A stretch of DNA of 9,761 nucleotides from Bacteroidetes bacterium UBA6063 (lineage in GTDB: Bacteria; Bacteroidota; Bacteroidia; NS11-12g; UBA9320): assembly GCA_002428905.1 (NCBI GenBank), contig DIYD01000218.1:2062-11822 (forward strand). The letters run 5' to 3'. The notes under the pieces were generated by a model that saw only the letters and a list, made by a program, of their open reading frames with translations, ran no database searches and was not told the origin of the DNA. The position numbers and the translations under genes were made by a program. Positions within the stretch are counted from its first letter, which is position 1; every line of letters begins with the position of its first letter. This document shows, one piece after another, positions 5,792-9,761 of the stretch.

Positions 5792-8700
5792 ATGCGGTCG
5801 CTCTTAGTTATCTGTTGTGCAGTGGTTATGTGTCTGGATGGGTACGCTCAATACCGATTCAGGAACATTACTATTGAGGATGGCCTGACCGAAAATTCAA
5901 TTACCGATATATTCCAGGACAGCGATGGGTATATGTGGGTAGGCACACAAGATGGTATTAGTCGATACGATGGTTATCGATTTAAAAACTTTAACATTTC
6001 AAGTGTTGATTCGATCTCACTTTCGGATAATTTTCTTTGGGGTTTCGCCGAAGATTCACTGGGCTACATCTGGTGTTGCTCAAGAGACGGGGTGAATCGT
6101 ATTGACAAAACAACTGGTGCTTGCAGGGCATTCTACCCCAACGATGAATCCAGAATACCGGGGAGTAACCAGGCCGCTAGTTTGGCTATCTCCGGAGGCC
6201 TCGTTTATGTCGTTTTTATCAATCAGATCTATACCTTACCCGTACAGCAGAACTATCATGCAGGAGCATCATTTAAGCCCTTCGACCTGGAGGATGGAAA
6301 CGTGGTTTACAATGTGTTTACCGCAAAATCACAGCAATCCATCTATGCCATTACGCGAAACGGAATTTATGATTTAACCGCGAACAGACGTTGTACAATA
6401 CCGAATTTTACGAGTTCCGAGCTCAGTACTTTTTTCCCGGTTACTGCTGGGGTAGGAGACACCATATGGTTTTCCACGGGTCGAGATTTATATAGCCTGG
6501 TTACCCTTCAGATGAAAGTAGACCGCGCAGAAATTGACCTCAACGACGCCCGAATATATGGCATAGGTATTCAGGGTGCTCAAAAATGGTTAAGCACCGA
6601 TCAGGGTGTTTGGATTACGGAGGGCAATCAGGTAGTAAGACAGATCACCAAAAACGGCACATACAAGCACGGACTGCCTTCGAATTTCATCTCTGCATTG
6701 GCGGTGGATAAACTGGGTAATATCTGGCTGGGAACGTCGGGGAATGGAATCTGTCTATATGTACCGGACCACGACCAATTCAAATTTCTTGGTGAGGAAA
6801 CATTCGGTACTACGGAAATGATCCGGAGTATTGTGCAGCGAGGGAACACGCTGTATCTGTGTACCGAAGGGCAATTGCTCACCTTTCGGCTGGAGGTAGC
6901 ACAAATCACATCTTCCTTATTTCTGCAGGACATAATTACACCATTGGACCCGGTTCAGTTTGGTTCAGAAGATAACGTAAGTCCTACCTCCATTGCACTG
7001 GGGCCAGATTCGGCGGTACTGATTGGTACAAGGTCAGGTTCGATTCTGGTACTTGATCAATCCAACAGAATAATTCATCAGGTCAAACCAGTTCAGCCTG
7101 GTAAACGAAATCTACAGATCAGTGGCTTTTGCGTTAGACGTAATGGTGAGATTTGGGTGGCGAGTTACAATGGGTTGTTTGTACTAAGCCATGATTACAA
7201 ACTATTGCGGATGTACAATTTGGGAGATTACGGTTTAGAGGCAAGTTACTTCTTGTCGGTATTTGAAGATAAGAACCAAAACATATGGCTGGGGGCCAAT
7301 AATGGTATATTCAGGTATAGCGATGAAGACAATCAATTCGTGCATTACAAGTACGATAAGAATGACTTGAAGCACTCGCCCGGATTCAATTTTGTGACAG
7401 GATTTGTTGACCTGGAAGATGGAAATCTCTGGATGTCGACGTTTGGTGGAGGTCTGTCAAAACTGAACCTAACCTCGTTGGAGTTTGAACATTTTACAAC
7501 GCAAGATGGGCTGGCAAACAACGTATTAAATGGTATTCAGGCGGATGGTAATGGCAGGCTTTGGATGTCCACCAATAAAGGAATTAGTCGGTTTGATGTA
7601 ACCACGTTGAAATTCGTGAATTACAATAAATCCGATGGAATCTACTTCAGTGAGTTTATGATGAATGCGCATTACCAAAATGCACTAGGCGACCTCTATT
7701 TTGGTACACCTACGGGTGTGGTTGCGTTTAACCCGCTCGGGTTGGATAAATCGGATCACGAAGTTGAACTGGCCTTAACCGGCTTAGATGTAAACTATGT
7801 AGACAAAAGTCATCGCCTTAAATCGTCGAGGCTTGAACTTTATCCTAACGATGAGTCCATCACCATTCATTTTGCAGGCCTACATTACAGTGAGTCGGAT
7901 CGCATACGGTACCGGTATAAAATGGATGCAGGCGATACCAGCTGGGTAGAAACCGAAGATGTTAAAGCAACCTTCACATCATTACCCGACGGGCGGCACT
8001 TTTTTTATTTGAATGCAACCAACGCCATAGGTAACTGGAATACAACGCCCTTGATTTATGAAATCGTGGTGCATCCGCCTTACTATAAAACCTGGTGGTT
8101 CATAGCCATCATTGTAATCCTGGTTTTATTCGTACTCATACTGATTATTCGACACTTTGCTCAACTCAAGATGAAGAGACGACTTCGAGAACTCACCATT
8201 AAACAAGAAGTGAACAAAGAAAAACAACGGATTTCGCGTGATCTGCATGATACGATTGGGGCTCAAATCACGTATCTGATTTCCTCCATCGATTACGAGT
8301 CAACGGCATTCAATGAACAAGAAACAGCGTTTGAAAAACTGGGCGATAAGGCGCGAAACATCATGACAGAACTCAGGAATGTGCTTTGGGTGCTTGATAA
8401 AGAAGAAGTTTACTTCGTCGATTTCTCGCGCAAGGTGAGTGACTATGTAAACAAGGTTCTTGAACCAACCGGGACAATCTGCTCATTCGAGATAACGAAT
8501 ACAGAAGATGTAAAGTTGTCGCCGGCACTTGTGAGCAACCTCTTTCGAATAATTCAAGAGGCGTTGAATAATGTCATTAAGCATGCAAACGCTAAACATG
8601 TGGCGATTAAGTTTGGAATTAAGGCTGGATTTATTGAAATTTCAATTCGCGACAATGGTATTGGTTTTGACGAAAGTTCGGGTAAACCCGGTCATTTTGG

Positions 8701-8803
8701 GATTAAAAATATGATTGGAAGAACGAAGCAGATTGGCGGAGAATGCCAGATTGTATCAACCGCATCTGGTGTTCGCGTGGAGTTAGAAATACCTATAAAT
8801 TAA
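5792..8803 (+). CDS. β-propeller/Y_Y_Y sensor histidine kinase (HisKA_3 type)
   Basis: This 1003-residue inner-membrane protein senses a signal outside the cytoplasm and passes phosphate to a response regulator. I start at 5792, not at the in-frame ATG at 5690, because 5792 opens with a signal peptide (residues 1-19, ending GYA). Residues 20 to about 690 are a series of two-component-regulator propeller repeats, for example GLTENSITDIFQDSDGYMWVG, GLPSNFISALAVDKLGNIWLG and GLANNVLNGIQADGNGRLWMS, expected to form two seven-bladed propellers. A Y_Y_Y domain follows (about 697-762), then one membrane helix (768-790). The kinase core has the H-box RISRDLHDTIG with His819, the N-box EALNN (923-927), DNGIGF (954-959) and GHFGIKNM (967-974), so all catalytic motifs are present. 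Unlike Bacteroidota hybrid sensors it has no fused receiver or AraC domain; a NarL-type regulator follows 7 bases downstream. The ligand is unknown. Confidence 0.93.
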   Translation: MRSLLVICCAVVMCLDGYAQYRFRNITIEDGLTENSITDIFQDSDGYMWVGTQDGISRYDGYRFKNFNISSVDSISLSDNFLWGFAEDSLGYIWCCSRDGVNRIDKTTGACRAFYPNDESRIPGSNQAASLAISGGLVYVVFINQIYTLPVQQNYHAGASFKPFDLEDGNVVYNVFTAKSQQSIYAITRNGIYDLTANRRCTIPNFTSSELSTFFPVTAGVGDTIWFSTGRDLYSLVTLQMKVDRAEIDLNDARIYGIGIQGAQKWLSTDQGVWITEGNQVVRQITKNGTYKHGLPSNFISALAVDKLGNIWLGTSGNGICLYVPDHDQFKFLGEETFGTTEMIRSIVQRGNTLYLCTEGQLLTFRLEVAQITSSLFLQDIITPLDPVQFGSEDNVSPTSIALGPDSAVLIGTRSGSILVLDQSNRIIHQVKPVQPGKRNLQISGFCVRRNGEIWVASYNGLFVLSHDYKLLRMYNLGDYGLEASYFLSVFEDKNQNIWLGANNGIFRYSDEDNQFVHYKYDKNDLKHSPGFNFVTGFVDLEDGNLWMSTFGGGLSKLNLTSLEFEHFTTQDGLANNVLNGIQADGNGRLWMSTNKGISRFDVTTLKFVNYNKSDGIYFSEFMMNAHYQNALGDLYFGTPTGVVAFNPLGLDKSDHEVELALTGLDVNYVDKSHRLKSSRLELYPNDESITIHFAGLHYSESDRIRYRYKMDAGDTSWVETEDVKATFTSLPDGRHFFYLNATNAIGNWNTTPLIYEIVVHPPYYKTWWFIAIIVILVLFVLILIIRHFAQLKMKRRLRELTIKQEVNKEKQRISRDLHDTIGAQITYLISSIDYESTAFNEQETAFEKLGDKARNIMTELRNVLWVLDKEEVYFVDFSRKVSDYVNKVLEPTGTICSFEITNTEDVKLSPALVSNLFRIIQEALNNVIKHANAKHVAIKFGIKAGFIEISIRDNGIGFDESSGKPGHFGIKNMIGRTKQIGGECQIVSTASGVRVELEIPIN

Positions 8804-8810
8804 ATATACG

Positions 8811-9455
8811 ATGGCAGATCAAATTAGGATAGCAATTGCAGAGGACGTGCCGGAACTGGCGCGATTGACCTTCAAGAAGTTGGACCAACTTCCGGAAATA
8901 GACGCGCGGTTTATTGCCTGTAATGGCCTGGAAATGATTGAGATGCTAAAAGATAATCCGGTAGATGTGATTTTAATGGATATCAATATGCCCGTAATGA
9001 ACGGCATAGATGCAACAAAGAAGATTAAACAAGCTTATCCGGATATTAAAGTCATTATGCACACGGTGTTCGACGAAGATGACAAGATTTTTGAATCGAT
9101 ACTTGTCGGTGCCACAGGCTATATTCTGAAAGATGAAAAACTTGCACGTTGTTTGTCTGCGATACAGGAAGCAATGGAAGGTGGTGCCCCAATGAGCATG
9201 TCTATTGCCTCCAAGGTATTGACCTTAATTAAGGCGAAAAGCACAGCTGGAAATGAAAAGTTTAACCTCACAGAGCGCGAGCTACAGATACTGCGGAAAA
9301 TAGGTAAAGGCGGGACGTACCAGGAGATTGCAGAGCACCTTTTTATAAGCCCCAAAACCGTTCGTAACCACATCGAAAAGATTTACAAGAAATTGCAAGT
9401 CCATAACAGGGTCGATGCGGTTACGCTGGCTTTGAAGAATAATCTGATTATATAG
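8811..9455 (+). CDS. NarL/FixJ-family response regulator
   Basis: This 214-residue cytoplasmic regulator has a receiver domain (about 5-122) and a LuxR-type helix-turn-helix domain (about 152-212). The receiver keeps the acidic pair Glu11-Asp12, the phosphoacceptor Asp57 in VILMDINMPVMNG, Thr85 and Lys107, so it should be phosphorylated normally. The DNA-binding part shows LTERELQILRKIGKGGTYQEIA and then LFISPKTVRNHIEKIYKKL, the usual recognition-helix region. It starts 7 bases after the kinase stop, so the two form a kinase/regulator pair, and HisKA_3 kinases normally partner with this class of regulator. Its target genes are not visible; no repeated binding site was recognised in the window. 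Confidence 0.95.
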   Translation: MADQIRIAIAEDVPELARLTFKKLDQLPEIDARFIACNGLEMIEMLKDNPVDVILMDINMPVMNGIDATKKIKQAYPDIKVIMHTVFDEDDKIFESILVGATGYILKDEKLARCLSAIQEAMEGGAPMSMSIASKVLTLIKAKSTAGNEKFNLTERELQILRKIGKGGTYQEIAEHLFISPKTVRNHIEKIYKKLQVHNRVDAVTLALKNNLII

Positions 9456-9458
9456 TTA

Positions 9459-9761
9459 TTAGGGTTTTGTACAGGTAAGGTTAAACTCAACCATTAGTTT
9501 TTCCTGATCATCTTTGTCGTTGACCACAGCAATGTTTTTTCCGAAGATATTTCGCTTCGTGTCGTCAGATAAGTGGGTGACTTCGTTATTCGGATCTAAG
9601 GTACAGGTCCAGTTTTTCGAGTCGTAATAGAATTTAATAGATGTAGTTCCGTTGTCCAGATCAGGGTCAACCGTGAACTTGGTATTGTGTTCAGGGTCGG
9701 TTCCTCTCAGGTCAATTTTAGCACTGATGGATTGGTCTGCATTCTTGGCCGAAAACGCCAG
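9459..9761 (-). CDS. Unrecognised protein, C-terminal 100 residues (5' end outside window)
   Basis: A minus-strand frame is open from the window edge to a TAA at 9459-9461 and codes for 100 residues; its start lies beyond the window. The visible part is rich in Asp, Asn, Thr and Lys, with segments such as SISAKIDLRGTDPEHNTKF and a FYYDSKNWTC stretch, and ends in EFNLTCTKP. Two cysteines could pair. The alternating hydrophobic/polar pattern suggests β-structure, and the composition resembles exported Bacteroidota proteins, but I recognise no family. It converges on the response regulator with 3 bases between the stop codons. Coding is supported by the uninterrupted frame and the plausible composition. 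Confidence 0.65.
   Translation of the reverse strand: MAFSAKNADQSISAKIDLRGTDPEHNTKFTVDPDLDNGTTSIKFYYDSKNWTCTLDPNNEVTHLSDDTKRNIFGKNIAVVNDKDDQEKLMVEFNLTCTKP

Overview
The window looks like chromosomal DNA of a Bacteroidota bacterium. The grounds are an M1 peptidase/DUF6702 pair, DUF4625 lipoproteins, a TonB-dependent receptor with an N-terminal carboxypeptidase-regulatory-like domain, a β-propeller/Y_Y_Y sensor kinase, lipoprotein signals of the form C-K/Q-D-D, and starts mostly without clear Shine-Dalgarno sequences. Base composition is moderate and fairly even. I saw no tRNA, rRNA, CRISPR array, transposase or phage gene. All families are named from remembered motifs; no search was run.

Layout. 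(1) Positions 1-1203, plus strand: the 3' end of an M1-family metallopeptidase gene, then 3 bases later a small exported DUF6702-type protein with a histidine-rich N-terminus. (2) Positions 1296-4760, minus strand, convergent with the first block: a receptor/lipoprotein operon transcribed as TonB-dependent receptor, histidine-rich DUF4625 lipoprotein, then a second DUF4625 lipoprotein. Two stem-loops, one a perfect 15-bp stem, lie between the lipoprotein genes, and a 15-bp palindrome resembling a Fur-family operator lies about 70 bases upstream of the receptor start. (3) Positions 4761-5129: an intergenic stretch with no convincing gene. (4) Positions 5130-5519, minus strand: a VOC (glyoxalase/bleomycin-resistance) family protein. 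(5) Positions 5520-5791: an intergenic stretch with one possible 36-residue ORF. (6) Positions 5792-9455, plus strand: a two-component system, a 1003-residue periplasmic-propeller histidine kinase followed 7 bases later by a NarL/FixJ response regulator. (7) Positions 9459-9761, minus strand: the 3' end of an unrecognised gene, convergent with the regulator at a distance of 3 bases.

How the genes may work together. The most suggestive unit is region 2. The receptor's plug and one predicted extracellular stretch are rich in histidine. Its two partner lipoproteins carry histidine motifs and export signals of the kind linked to surface exposure in Bacteroidota. A dyad with Fur-family geometry sits near the expected promoter. 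Together these suggest an outer-membrane transition-metal uptake system, perhaps for zinc or copper, in which surface lipoproteins could help capture the metal; the function and the metal are inferred. The two-component system is complete, but its signal and targets cannot be read from the window.
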